DNA of 64,000 bases from Actinomycetota bacterium (lineage in GTDB: Bacteria; Actinomycetota; Thermoleophilia; Gaiellales; Gaiellaceae), in contig VAWH01000025.1 in the NCBI GenBank assembly GCA_005888315.1, positions 1 through 64,000 on the forward strand, read 5' to 3'. The notes under the pieces were generated by a model that was given only the letters and a program-made list of their open reading frames with translations, had not been told where the DNA came from and ran no database searches. Position 1 is the stretch's first letter; the number at the start of each line of letters is the position of its first letter. This document shows positions 27,460-35,427 of the stretch, piece after piece. Both the position numbers and the translations under genes were made by a program.

Positions 27460-29025
27460 GTGGCGACCGAAGCCGATTCCACCGGCGCCAAGCTGCGCGA
27501 GCTCGCCGAGCTGCGCGAGCAGGCGCGGCATGCGGGCAGCGAGCGCGCGGTCGCGCGACAGCGCGAGCAAGGGAAGCTGCTCGCCCGCGAGCGAGTGGAA
27601 AAACTGCTCGATCCCGGCTCGTTCTTCGAGCTCGACCGCTACGTCCGGCATCGCGAATCGAGCTTCGGCATGCTCGAGCGGCGACCCTACGGCGACGCGG
27701 TCGTCACCGGCTACGGCACGATCTTCGGTCGCAAGGTCTTCGTCTTTTCCCAGGATTTCACCGTCTTCGGCGGTTCGCTGAGCGAGGTCTTTGCGGAGAA
27801 AATCTGCAAGGTCATGGATTTGGCGGCGAAGTTCGGCTGCCCCCTGATCGGGATCAACGACTCGGGCGGCGCCCGGATTCAAGAAGGCGTCGTCTCGCTC
27901 GCCGGCTACGCCGAGATCTTCTGGCGAAACGTTCAGTCCTCAGGCGTGATCCCGCAGCTCAGCTTGGTGATGGGCCCCTGCGCAGGCGGAGCCGTCTACT
28001 CGCCCGCGATGACCGATTTCGTGCTCATGGTCGAGGGCTCCTCGTACATGTTCATCACCGGGCCCGACGTCGTGAAGACGGTGACTGGCGAGGAGGTGAC
28101 GTTCGAGGAGCTCGGCGGGGCGGCGACGCACGCGGCGAAATCCGGTGTCGCCCACTTGATCGCGCCCGACGAGGCGGCGTGTCTCGAAGACGCCCGCTAC
28201 CTGCTCTCGTTCCTGCCGCAGAACAATGTCGACCCGCCGCCCTATGCGGAGCCTGCGGATCCCGCCGGGCGCGAGGACTCAGAGCTCGATTCGCTGATCC
28301 CGGACGATCCCGCGAAGCCATACGACATGAAGCAGGTCATCTCCCGCGTCGTCGACGACGGCGACTTCCTCGAGGTGCACGAGCGCTGGGCCGAGAACAT
28401 CGTCTGCTGCTTCGCGCGCTTGAACGGGCACCCGGTCGGCGTCGTCGGCAACCAACCGCGGACGCTCGCCGGGGTGCTCGACATCGACTCGTCGACGAAG
28501 GCGGCGCGCTTCGTCCGGACGTGCGATGCGTTCAACCTGCCGCTCGTCACCTTCGTCGACGTGCCCGGATTTCTCCCGGGGACCGCTCAGGAGTGGGGCG
28601 GCATCATCCGCCACGGCGCAAAGCTGCTCTACGCCTATTGCGAGGCGACGGTTCCGAAGCTCGCCGTGATCACCCGCAAGGCCTACGGGGGCGCTTACGA
28701 CGTCATGAGCTCGAAGCACATTCGTTCCGACTTCAACTTCGCCTGGCCGACGGCTGAGGTTGCCGTGATGGGACCGGAAGGAGCCGTCAACATCGTCTTC
28801 CGCAAGCAACTCGAGGAGGCCGAGGACCCCGAGGCGCGGCGCGCGGAGCTGATCGAGGAGTACCGAAGCCAGTTCGCCAACCCGTACACGGCCGCGGAGC
28901 GCGGTTACGTGGACGAGGTGATCGAGCCTCGTCGCACGCGACCCGTGTTGATCGACGCCCTCGAGACCGCGCTGACGAAGCGGGAACGGCGCCCGCCGAG
29001 GAAGCACGGCAACATCCCGCTCTAG
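27460..29025 (+). CDS. pccB: Acyl-CoA (propionyl/acetyl-CoA) carboxylase carboxyltransferase beta chain
   Basis: Transfers CO2 from carboxybiotin to acetyl- or propionyl-CoA. 521 residues, the usual size. Two crotonase-like halves: [13 protein letters not shown] near 130 and [16 protein letters not shown] near 173 in the N half, [27 protein letters not shown] and [16 protein letters not shown] in the C half. The biotin carboxylase/BCCP protein at 33512-35281 is the obvious partner. GTG at 27460 gives the standard N-terminus; the frame is open upstream. Specificity for chain length is not predictable by eye. Confidence 0.93.
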   Translation: MATEADSTGAKLRELAELREQARHAGSERAVARQREQGKLLARERVEKLLDPGSFFELDRYVRHRESSFGMLERRPYGDAVVTGYGTIFGRKVFVFSQDFTVFGGSLSEVFAEKICKVMDLAAKFGCPLIGINDSGGARIQEGVVSLAGYAEIFWRNVQSSGVIPQLSLVMGPCAGGAVYSPAMTDFVLMVEGSSYMFITGPDVVKTVTGEEVTFEELGGAATHAAKSGVAHLIAPDEAACLEDARYLLSFLPQNNVDPPPYAEPADPAGREDSELDSLIPDDPAKPYDMKQVISRVVDDGDFLEVHERWAENIVCCFARLNGHPVGVVGNQPRTLAGVLDIDSSTKAARFVRTCDAFNLPLVTFVDVPGFLPGTAQEWGGIIRHGAKLLYAYCEATVPKLAVITRKAYGGAYDVMSSKHIRSDFNFAWPTAEVAVMGPEGAVNIVFRKQLEEAEDPEARRAELIEEYRSQFANPYTAAERGYVDEVIEPRRTRPVLIDALETALTKRERRPPRKHGNIPL

Positions 29026-29202
29026 CTGTCGCCGCCCGGCCGGTCCGTAGAGGTTCACGCGCGCGCACGCGACAAACTGGGCCCCACCGCTCCGCACCCA
29101 ATTTCATCCTATTTCGAAGACGCGCACGCGTGGGTGACGGCGCTGGAACAAAAGAGAAACTCTTCGCGGTACGAGGCCGCACAGGGTGCGGCGGTCAGGG
29201 CG

Positions 29203-29385
29203 CTACTGGTTCCACTTGTCGGCGGTCTTCTTCTTGTGGCCGGTGCTCTTTGCCCGGACGCTCAAGTCGTCCTGCCTCCGCTCAGGAGCGGCAAGCTCTT
29301 CCGCCGGGTCCTTCGCCGGACCGGCGTGTCCGGGCTCCTGAGGCCGAGAGACCTTCTCCGGATGTCTGCGCTGCTCGCGGTTCAA
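29203..29385 (-). CDS. Small hydrophilic protein ending KKKTADKWNQ
   Basis: About 60 residues, highly charged and Pro/Gln/Arg rich, no membrane segment. The C-terminal pattern VRAKSTGHKKKTADKWNQ is one I associate with small conserved actinobacterial proteins of unknown function. TTG at 29385 is chosen because GGAGGT stands 3 bases upstream; a GTG at 29424 would give 73 residues. Lies alone between pccB and the GGDEF/HD-GYP gene. Function unknown. Confidence 0.55.
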   Translation of the reverse strand: MNREQRRHPEKVSRPQEPGHAGPAKDPAEELAAPERRQDDLSVRAKSTGHKKKTADKWNQ

Positions 29386-29432
29386 GGGACCTCCTCTTCG
29401 GCTCCGAGGGTCCTGCGCAAACACGCGGCAAC

Positions 29433-31253
29433 CTAAACAGCGGCTGCGTATTGAAGCTCCGGCGCCGCCGCGGTACCGTCAGGACCGAGCTCTACCGAGA
29501 GGGCTTCGACGACCGATGGGTCGAATTGCGTCCCGGCGCAGCGGAGGATCTCCGCCAGGGCCTCGTCGCGCGAGCGGCGGCGGCGGTAGATGCGGTCGGA
29601 CGTCATCGCGTCGAAGGCGTCCGCGACGAAGATGATCCGAGCGCCGACGGGGATCTCGGTCCCGGCGAGGCTGTCGGGATATCCGCTTCCGTCCCATCGT
29701 TCGTGGTGATGCAGCACCCACTTCGCGACGGGATCGACGCCGAGACTCTCGAGCATTCGAAATCCAATCTGAGCGTGCTGCCGGAGGGTTGCCCACTCAG
29801 GCTCGGTCAGCTGCTCTGGCTTGCAGAGGAGATCTTCGGGGAGAGCGAGCTTGCCGACGTCGTGGAGGCTCGCGGCGAGCTGTGTGAGCTCGAGCTCTTC
29901 GCGCGACAGGCCGAGGCGCGCGGCCAGTCGAACAGCAAGCTGCGCGACGCGCTGCGAATGGTTACCGGTGTAGACGTCTCGCGCATCGACCGCTCTGGCG
30001 AGGCTTGCCGCGGCTCGTAGGCGCCCGGCCCGGTCGCCCGCGGAGGCAAGGCGTCTCAGGTCGGCGAGCTCAACGACGTCGGGCCGGTAGACGCGCGCCC
30101 GATTCTTGCCGTATTCCTTGGCCCAGTAGAGCGCGCTGTCCACGAGCCTCAGCAGCTCGTCGCGCTCGCGGGCGTGCTCCGGCGCGATCGCGATCCCGGC
30201 ACTGACGGTGACCGCGCCCATGTGGCCGAAATCGATCGTCGCGATCCGGTCGATGATCGACTCTGCGGCCGTCAAGGCGTCCGGTGCCTCGAAGCCCGGC
30301 AGGAGGACTGCGAACTCGTCTCCGCCGAGCCGGAAAGCTTCGCCCGTCTGGCGCAGACGAGCCGACACCTGCGAAAGCACCGAATCCCCGGCCGGATGGC
30401 CGAAGCGGTCGTTGACCCGCTTGAAGTCGTCGACGTCGACGAGGCATAGCGCGAGCGGCCGGTCGTAGCGAAGCGCGTGCTCGAGCTCCCGCGCCAGGCG
30501 CTCGTGGAAGTGGCGGTGGTTGCCGAGCCCTGTCAGCGGGTCGGTCAGCGCAAGACGCACGGCCCGCAGTGCTCGCAGCAGCGCTCGCTGGTAGAGCTGG
30601 ATCGCGAGCAGCGGGCCTACCAGCGCGACGGAGAGCAGTGGTGCTCGCTGCCAGAGGACGACGAGGGTCAAGACCGCCGAGCCCATCAGCGTGAACGGCA
30701 GGATCGTTTTCCGGACACTCGAGGCGATCACGCCGGCCCAGGAACTCCGCGTCGCGCGGGCGACCACGGCCGTAATCAGGAGGACGTTGACCACGTAGCA
30801 CACGTAGGTGGCGACAACGACGCGCGCGGCCGTCTCGGCCGGGCTCACCCCGCCGATCGCCGAGATCACAAGTCCAGCGCTCGCGGCGGTCAGCGCGAAG
30901 GCGAAGGAGTTGTACGCGATTCGAACCGCGGGCCTACGTTCGAGCAGCTGCATCACGGCCGGCGTCGCGGAGACGACGAGAACGCCTGCAGCCCACCCGA
31001 ACAGCACGATCGCCGAGAGCCCGAAGACGAAGGCGAGCGAGACCCCGTTTGCGTCGAGATCGTCGACCGGGACGGGGAAGCGGTCTGCGAGGAGCGAGGC
31101 GCCGAGGAATGCCGCCAGGCCCGCCAGGACCGTGACGCTGTGCGTAGCCATCCCAAAGGAGAGGGCCGCGGCGACGACGGTTGCCAGTCCTGCGACGCAG
31201 ACCGGGATGACGACCGGAAAGAGACTTCGGCGGGCGGCTGCCGACTCACTCAT
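29433..31253 (-). CDS. Membrane GGDEF plus HD-GYP protein (c-di-GMP synthesis and hydrolysis)
   Basis: 606 residues. Eight or so hydrophobic segments up to about 230 (a MASE-like sensor), then GGDEF with DPLTGLGNHRHF and RLGGDEFAVL (about 305), then HD-GYP with HDVGKLALPEDLL (about 462) and HHHERWDGSGYP (about 517). Both catalytic motifs are intact, so the protein could make and degrade c-di-GMP. ATG at 31253 is preferred over an upstream in-frame start because the latter overlaps the small gene that ends 10 bases before. No Shine-Dalgarno, suggesting coupling to that small gene. Confidence 0.92.
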   Translation of the reverse strand: MSESAAARRSLFPVVIPVCVAGLATVVAAALSFGMATHSVTVLAGLAAFLGASLLADRFPVPVDDLDANGVSLAFVFGLSAIVLFGWAAGVLVVSATPAVMQLLERRPAVRIAYNSFAFALTAASAGLVISAIGGVSPAETAARVVVATYVCYVVNVLLITAVVARATRSSWAGVIASSVRKTILPFTLMGSAVLTLVVLWQRAPLLSVALVGPLLAIQLYQRALLRALRAVRLALTDPLTGLGNHRHFHERLARELEHALRYDRPLALCLVDVDDFKRVNDRFGHPAGDSVLSQVSARLRQTGEAFRLGGDEFAVLLPGFEAPDALTAAESIIDRIATIDFGHMGAVTVSAGIAIAPEHARERDELLRLVDSALYWAKEYGKNRARVYRPDVVELADLRRLASAGDRAGRLRAAASLARAVDARDVYTGNHSQRVAQLAVRLAARLGLSREELELTQLAASLHDVGKLALPEDLLCKPEQLTEPEWATLRQHAQIGFRMLESLGVDPVAKWVLHHHERWDGSGYPDSLAGTEIPVGARIIFVADAFDAMTSDRIYRRRRSRDEALAEILRCAGTQFDPSVVEALSVELGPDGTAAAPELQYAAAV

Positions 31254-31263
31254 CGCGCGGCCG

Positions 31264-31371
31264 CTACCACTCGAGGAAGTTGGCGAGATCGAGCGAGCCG
31301 AGCGCCGCCGCAACGGCGAGCAGCGTGGCCACGATCAGCAGAAGGCGAAGACTTGGCCTCCACTGCAACAT
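31264..31371 (-). CDS. 35-residue single-helix membrane peptide
   Basis: Tiny gene: MLQWRPSLRLLLIVATLLAV, then ALGSLDLANFLEW and TAG. One membrane helix with a positive N-terminus (in) and acidic C-terminus (out). GAGGGAGG lies 6 bases before the ATG, better than for most genes here. Its stop is 10 bases from the start of the GGDEF/HD-GYP gene, which lacks its own ribosome-binding site. Could be a leader peptide or a small partner of the c-di-GMP enzyme. Confidence 0.55.
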   Translation of the reverse strand: MLQWRPSLRLLLIVATLLAVAAALGSLDLANFLEW

Positions 31372-31552
31372 TCAGAACCTCCCTCTCTCCTAAATGGCGG
31401 ACGAGGCGATTGTCTCTTGCGCCGAGGTCCAAGCCATCACCCGGACGGGGGATCGCGTCGAGGGTGGTGGTGCAAGAGCCCCTTTTCACAATGAAGCACT
31501 GAGCCGTCGGGCCGCGGCGGACGGCCCCTCCGCCCTGGTATCGCAGTCGCGT

Positions 31553-31571
31553 CCCGTATTACCAATACGGG
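31553..31571. promoter_or_regulatory. Perfect 8-bp hairpin in the leader of the c-di-GMP operon
   Basis: CCCGTATT-loop-AATACGGG within the 268-base gap between the NlpC gene stop and the 35-residue gene. On the minus strand it is followed by GGGACGC. It may be the NlpC terminator or part of a structured leader. The rest of the gap holds no gene. Confidence 0.45.
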
Positions 31572-31639
31572 CACTCCCCGCGTCCTTGCCAGGAACCGAC
31601 CATCGCACCCCGACGACGAGGCCCATCATGAAAGGGGCT

Positions 31640-32665
31640 CTAAGCGCCGAGCTTGGCTTCGGCGAGCGGCCGGCGCGCCCAGGCAAAACGCTGCTTGTAC
31701 CAGCCCGACAGAGGAGCGAGGGCGACGCCGTTGCCCGAAGAGTGGATGAACCAGCCCCCGCCGAGGTAGATGCCCGTGTGGTCGATCTGCGCCGGTTTCG
31801 ACCGCGGGCCGGCAGCTCCCCAGAACAGGACGTCGGCCGGCTTCAGCTTCGCGAGCGGGATGCGCTTTGCCGGCGACACCTCGCCGCTCATCGCGAAGGT
31901 GGTTCGGCCCTTGAGCGTGCCCGCGAGCGCAGAGCCGCCGGGGTAGGCCTGAAGCTTGTAGACGCGCCACACGAATCCGGAGCAGTCGAAGCCCCCGGGA
32001 GCCTGGACGCCGACCGGCGCCTCGGCCTTCTCGCTTGTGCCGCCCCAGACGTAGGGATAGCCGATGAAGTGAACGGCCGTCTTGAGGACGGTCATTTGCC
32101 ATTGCGACAGAGCAGGCAGTTCCAGCGCTTCCGCGAGCTGCTCGATTCGCTGGGTCTCCCAACCGCCGAAGCGCAGGATCTGCGCCGCCGAGTAGGCGGC
32201 TTCAGCGCGCGTCGCCGGCTGGCTCGGGAGCAGCTCGAGCGAATCGAGCTGGGTCGGATGATTCGTCCGAAGCCCGAGCAAACGCGCCACGACCTCCGTG
32301 CCGAAACGGCTCGGCGGGGCCAGCCCGGCGTCGCGGGCCGCGGCAGCGAACTCGCCGGCGACCACGTTGAGACCGAGGCCTCGGACAAGGGTCGCGTCGA
32401 GCTGGGCGATGGTGACCGGAGCTTGGGAATGCGTCGAGGCGGTGGCCGGTTCGGCGGTGAGGCCGGAGACGAGGGCCGTCAGCGCGCCGCGCGTAAGCGG
32501 GTCGTTCGGATGGAACGTCTGGACGCTCTTCGCCATGAGGCCGTGGGCGACGACGACCTTGATTTCGGCCTGGGCCCAGGGAGTCGAGGCTCCGCGGTGA
32601 CTCCGGGCAGCCGCAGGTGCCGCGAGCACGGCAAAGACGGCAGCGGTCGCAAGGATGCGGCTCAT
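31640..32665 (-). CDS. Secreted NlpC/P60 peptidoglycan endopeptidase with SLH-like repeats
   Basis: 341 residues. Signal peptide about 1-20 (AVFAVLAAPAAA). Two S-layer-homology-like segments (FHPNDPLTRGALTALVSGL near 52; PATRAEAAYSAAQIL near 150) that could hold it to the wall. The C-terminal NlpC/P60 domain has the catalytic Cys in GGFDCSGFVWRVY (about 230), His in QIDHTGIYLGGG (about 297) and a polar residue in WFIHSSG. Would cut stem peptides during wall growth. Its upstream gap holds repeat copy F; no c-di-AMP riboswitch was recognised there. Confidence 0.9.
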   Translation of the reverse strand: MSRILATAAVFAVLAAPAAARSHRGASTPWAQAEIKVVVAHGLMAKSVQTFHPNDPLTRGALTALVSGLTAEPATASTHSQAPVTIAQLDATLVRGLGLNVVAGEFAAAARDAGLAPPSRFGTEVVARLLGLRTNHPTQLDSLELLPSQPATRAEAAYSAAQILRFGGWETQRIEQLAEALELPALSQWQMTVLKTAVHFIGYPYVWGGTSEKAEAPVGVQAPGGFDCSGFVWRVYKLQAYPGGSALAGTLKGRTTFAMSGEVSPAKRIPLAKLKPADVLFWGAAGPRSKPAQIDHTGIYLGGGWFIHSSGNGVALAPLSGWYKQRFAWARRPLAEAKLGA

Positions 32666-32741
32666 CCGCCGTTCGTATCGTCAAGTCGAGCCGTGGCCTT
32701 TAGGTCTCTGCGGAACGACCGAACCGGCATCGGCTTTGCCG

Positions 32742-32805
32742 CCGGGATAGCCGGCCGCCGGGCAAAGCCGGACGTCCTCCGGGTCGGCGTCGCGAGCAGC
32801 GCCTC
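32742..32805 (-). repeat. Family 1 repeat, copy F
   Basis: Minus strand: GAGGCGCTGCTCGCGACGCC, then GACGTCCGGCTTTGCCCGGC hairpin and GGCTATCCCGG end. Sits between divergent genes, unlike the other copies. Homology with copy E continues about 15 bases past the unit (CGGCAAAGCCGATGCCGG versus CGGCAACGCCGATGCCGG). Confidence 0.75.
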
Positions 32806-32811
32806 TAGGCT
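32806..32811 (+). promoter_or_regulatory. Candidate leaderless -10 (TAGGCT) for the small acyl-CoA carboxylase-like gene
   Basis: TAGGCT ends 6 bases before the GTG at 32818, immediately after repeat F; no Shine-Dalgarno. Confidence 0.45.
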
Positions 32812-32817
32812 CTGACG

Positions 32818-33030
32818 GTGGAATTCAGCATCCGACCGGAGCCGAACCCGGAAGAGCAGGACGCTGTAGCGCTCGCGCTCGAGCGCCTGTTTGCGGCGGA
32901 CAAGCTACCGCTCGCCTACAGAAGCCGCTGGCGCGCGGCGGGCGTTGCCGAGAATCTCGACTCTGACGAGAGTAGTGGCCTGACCACGCTCGCGACCCAG
33001 GAAGCGGGCAACGTCACCGGCCAGACCTAG
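32818..33030 (+). CDS. Small protein, possibly acyl-CoA carboxylase epsilon-like; tail derived from a repeat
   Basis: 70 residues. The first 47 (EFSIRPEPNPEEQDAVALAL and SRWRAAGVAENL) resemble the short helical epsilon-like subunits found near actinobacterial acyl-CoA carboxylases, and the biotin carboxylase gene is 480 bases downstream; this assignment is tentative. From about residue 52 the sequence (SSGLTTLATQEAGNVTGQT) and the TAG stop are encoded by intergenic repeat R2, so the original C-terminus has been replaced or extended. Confidence 0.55.
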   Translation: MEFSIRPEPNPEEQDAVALALERLFAADKLPLAYRSRWRAAGVAENLDSDESSGLTTLATQEAGNVTGQT

Positions 33031-33051
33031 TGGCCTGACCAGACCACTAGG
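32974..33051. repeat. Intergenic repeat family 2, copy R2
   Basis: AGTGGCCTGACC, then GCTCGCGACCCAGGAAGCGG... as in R1 (22976-23016), then CCTAGTGG-10 bases-CCACTAGG. The terminal hairpin provides TAG stop codons to both convergent genes (33028-33030 plus, 33047-33049 minus) and probably terminates both. Confidence 0.7.
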
Positions 33052-33490
33052 CAACTGCGCGCCCGCGGAGCAGGCCGGGTGCCACGCGGGCGTAATCGAG
33101 CCCGGAGATCCAGGTCAGTACGAGCGCGACGAGCAGGGTCCACCACGCGATCGAGTCGCTCCAAGCGCGGCGACGCGGAGGCCAGAGACGAGGAGCTCGC
33201 GGGCGACGATCGCCGCCACCATCCAGGCGGGAAAAGACGCCCCGGCCGATCAGCACGATCAGGACGGTCAGGACGAGCAGCTTGTCGGCCACCGGGTCGA
33301 GCAGGGACCCGAGCTCGGAGGTCCGCCCGCGGGAGCGCGCAATCCGACCGTCGAACCAGTCGGTGCTCATGGCGAGACAGAAAAGCCCGGTCGCCCAGTA
33401 GTCGTGCCAGTGGAAGCTCGAGATATACAACGCCGCGACGATCGGCACCGCTCCCGCGCGCGCGATCGTCAGCTGGTCGGCCAGGCCCAT
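33047..33490 (-). CDS. pgsA: PgsA-like CDP-alcohol phosphatidyltransferase with scrambled centre (frameshift and deletion)
   Basis: Would make phosphatidylglycerophosphate from CDP-diacylglycerol and glycerol-3-phosphate in the membrane. The catalytic motif D-x2-DG-x2-AR-x8-G-x3-D-x3-D is complete (DWFDGRIARSRG... to DPVADK, about 44-69), and the C-terminus WWTLLVALVLTWISGLDYAR is normal. Between them the frame is wrong: from the TTTT run at 33232-33235 (minus strand) the expected FPAWMVAAIVARELLVSGL lies one frame over, and about 30 codons are missing before AWSDSIAWW, restoring the frame. 147 residues instead of about 185. Probably non-functional, or an assembly error. Confidence 0.75.
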   Translation of the reverse strand: MGLADQLTIARAGAVPIVAALYISSFHWHDYWATGLFCLAMSTDWFDGRIARSRGRTSELGSLLDPVADKLLVLTVLIVLIGRGVFSRLDGGGDRRPRAPRLWPPRRRAWSDSIAWWTLLVALVLTWISGLDYARVAPGLLRGRAVA

Positions 33491-33498
33491 CGACGGGG

Positions 33499-33504
33499 AG
33501 AATA
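33499..33504 (-). promoter_or_regulatory. Candidate leaderless -10 (TATTCT) for pgsA
   Basis: Minus-strand TATTCT ends 8 bases before the ATG at 33490, in the 21-base gap shared with the divergent biotin carboxylase gene. Confidence 0.4.
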
Positions 33505-33511
33505 CGCGGGA

Positions 33512-35281
33512 GTGGCCACATTCTCGAAGATCCTGGTTGCCAACCGCGGCGAGATCGCCGTTCGCGTCTGCCGCACCCTGCGCGAGCTTGGGATCGCCAC
33601 CGTCGCGGTCTATTCGGAGGCCGATCGCGGCTCGCTACACGTTGCCGCGGCCGACGAGGCCTACCTGATCGGGCCGGGCCCGGCGGCCGAGAGCTACCTC
33701 GATCAGCAGCGGCTGCTCGAGACGGCGGCGCGCGCCGGGGCGGAAGCCGTTCACCCCGGCTACGGCTTCCTCGCCGAGAACCCGCGCTTCGCCCGAGCTT
33801 GCGGGGCGGCGGGGCTCGTCTGGATCGGGCCCCCGGCCGAGGCGATCGAGGTGATGGGCTCGAAGACAGCCGCCCGGGAGGCCATGAAGGCCGCGGGCGT
33901 GCCGATCGTGCCGGGCACAACCGCAGCGGTCGACTCCGTCGAGGACGTCCTCCGCCTCGGCGCCGAGATCGGCTGGCCGATCGCGATCAAGGCCGCGGCC
34001 GGCGGCGGCGGGAAGGGCTTGCGGGTCGTGGCCGGTCCCGACGAGGCCGAGCGCGCCTTCGAGTCCGCCCGCCGTGAGGGCGAGGCCTACTTCTCGGACC
34101 CCGCCGTCTACATCGAGCGTTACCTCGAGGATCCGCGGCACGTCGAGGTTCAGATCCTCGCGGACGCGCATGGCAATGTGATCCACCTCGGGGAGCGCGA
34201 CTGCACGATCCAGCGGCGCCACCAGAAACTCGTCGAGGAAACGCCATCGCCCGCGGTCGATGCGGAGCTCCGCGAGCGGATCGGCCGACTCGGCGTCGAC
34301 GCCGCCACGGCGGTCGGCTACCGCAGCGCCGGCACGATCGAAGGGCTGCTCGACCGCGACGGCAACTACTTCTTCCTGGAGATGAACACCCGGATCCAGG
34401 TTGAGCACACGGTCACCGAGCTCGTCACCGGCCTCGACCTCGTGCGCGAGCAGGTTCTCATCGCGGCGGGAGAGCCGCTATCGCTGCGCCAGGACGACAT
34501 CCGGCTGACCGGGCACGCGATCGAGTGCCGGATCAACGCGGAGGACCCGTCGAACGGCTTTCTGCCCAGCCCGGGGCGGATCGCGAGCTACCGGGAGCCG
34601 GCGGGGCCGGGCGTCAGGGTCGATTCGGGTGTGACCGCGGGCAGCGAGGTGGTCGGCCTCTACGACCCCCTGATCGCGAAGGTCGTTGTGCACGGGGTCG
34701 ACCGCGAGCACGCGCGGCGGCGGATGCTGCGCGCCCTGGGCGAATACCAGATCGGAGGCGTTACGACGCTGCTCGGCTTCCACCAGGCATTGCTCGAGCA
34801 CGCGTGCTTCGTCGAGGCGAAGACGTGTCACGGGGTCGTCGAATCGAAGGAGCTGGCGGAGCGAGCGGAACAGTTGTCTCATTCGCAAACAACGGTAGCG
34901 GCCTCGCCGGACGGCAAGCTGCGCGAGCGCGTCGCGCGGGTCGAACTCGACGGACGGCTCTTCGAAGTGACGGCGCTGATCCCGGAGCCCCCCTTTGCGG
35001 AGCTCGCACGCCGGCGCCGGGAGCGCATAGCCGGTGGCGCACATCACGGCGCCGCCAAGGACGCGGTCGTGACGCCGATGCAGGGCACGGTGCTCGCGGT
35101 GGAGGTCGCTGAGGGCGACGAGGTGCGCGCCGGGCAGGTGATCTGCGTCGTCGAGGCGATGAAGATGGAGAACGAGATCGCGGCGCATCGCGACGGCGTC
35201 ATCACCGATCTCTCCGTCGCGCCCGGCCAGGCGGTCACGACGGGCCAAGTCGTCTGCGTCGTCGCCCAGCGCGAGACTTAG
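33512..35281 (+). CDS. accC: Biotin carboxylase fused to BCCP (acyl-CoA carboxylase alpha chain)
   Basis: Carboxylates its own biotin with ATP and bicarbonate and hands CO2 to the carboxyltransferase (PccB, 27460-29025). 589 residues. Biotin carboxylase domain to about 450: ILVANRGEIAVRVCRTLREL, HPGYGFLAEN, ATP-grasp AAAGGGGKGLRVV (about 165), EMNTRIQVEHTVTE. A linker of about 70 residues leads to the BCCP domain with EAMKMEN, biotin Lys at 551. GTG at 33512 gives the standard N-terminus; the open frame extends over pgsA on the other strand. Two chains plus PccB suffice for an acetyl/propionyl-CoA carboxylase. Confidence 0.94.
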   Translation: MATFSKILVANRGEIAVRVCRTLRELGIATVAVYSEADRGSLHVAAADEAYLIGPGPAAESYLDQQRLLETAARAGAEAVHPGYGFLAENPRFARACGAAGLVWIGPPAEAIEVMGSKTAAREAMKAAGVPIVPGTTAAVDSVEDVLRLGAEIGWPIAIKAAAGGGGKGLRVVAGPDEAERAFESARREGEAYFSDPAVYIERYLEDPRHVEVQILADAHGNVIHLGERDCTIQRRHQKLVEETPSPAVDAELRERIGRLGVDAATAVGYRSAGTIEGLLDRDGNYFFLEMNTRIQVEHTVTELVTGLDLVREQVLIAAGEPLSLRQDDIRLTGHAIECRINAEDPSNGFLPSPGRIASYREPAGPGVRVDSGVTAGSEVVGLYDPLIAKVVVHGVDREHARRRMLRALGEYQIGGVTTLLGFHQALLEHACFVEAKTCHGVVESKELAERAEQLSHSQTTVAASPDGKLRERVARVELDGRLFEVTALIPEPPFAELARRRRERIAGGAHHGAAKDAVVTPMQGTVLAVEVAEGDEVRAGQVICVVEAMKMENEIAAHRDGVITDLSVAPGQAVTTGQVVCVVAQRET

Positions 35282-35291
35282 AACCGCGCTG

Positions 35292-35427
35292 GCGACCGAT
35301 CTACGTTCCGAAGCTCAGATAGGTCTTGCCGAGGCGTCGCTACCCATGCCGCTTGGCCATGCCGGCTTTCCGGCGTGGCCGTCTCAACTCGGCTCAGCGA
35401 CGGATCTCCGTTCCGAAGCTCAAATAG
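35292..35427. repeat. 31-bp direct repeats flanking repeat copy C
   Basis: 35292-35322 and 35397-35427 match at 28 of 31 positions (shared core CGTTCCGAAGCTCA). The second copy contains the stop codon of the ABC permease; the first looks like a displaced duplicate of that gene end. Between them lies family 1 copy C. Confidence 0.7.
35331..35392 (+). repeat. Family 1 repeat, copy C
   Basis: GAGGCGTCGCTACCCATGCC, then an 11-bp stem GGCCATGCCGG / CCGGCGTGGCC with CTTT loop (35355-35380), then GTCTCAACTCGG. It lies between the convergent accC and ABC permease genes and can act as a two-way terminator. The most diverged copy. Confidence 0.7.

Noticed and set aside
29026-29202. Possible gene on the plus strand across 29134-29436
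   Set aside because: The frame is antisense to the better-supported small gene at 29203-29385 and ends in a random-looking Arg/Ser-rich stretch; no ribosome site. The gap 29026-29202 itself shows nothing clear.
32666-32817. Possible c-di-AMP (ydaO) riboswitch before the NlpC/P60 gene
   Set aside because: Such genes often carry one in actinobacteria and DisA is present, but the gap is filled by repeat copy F and none of the ydaO conserved segments are seen.
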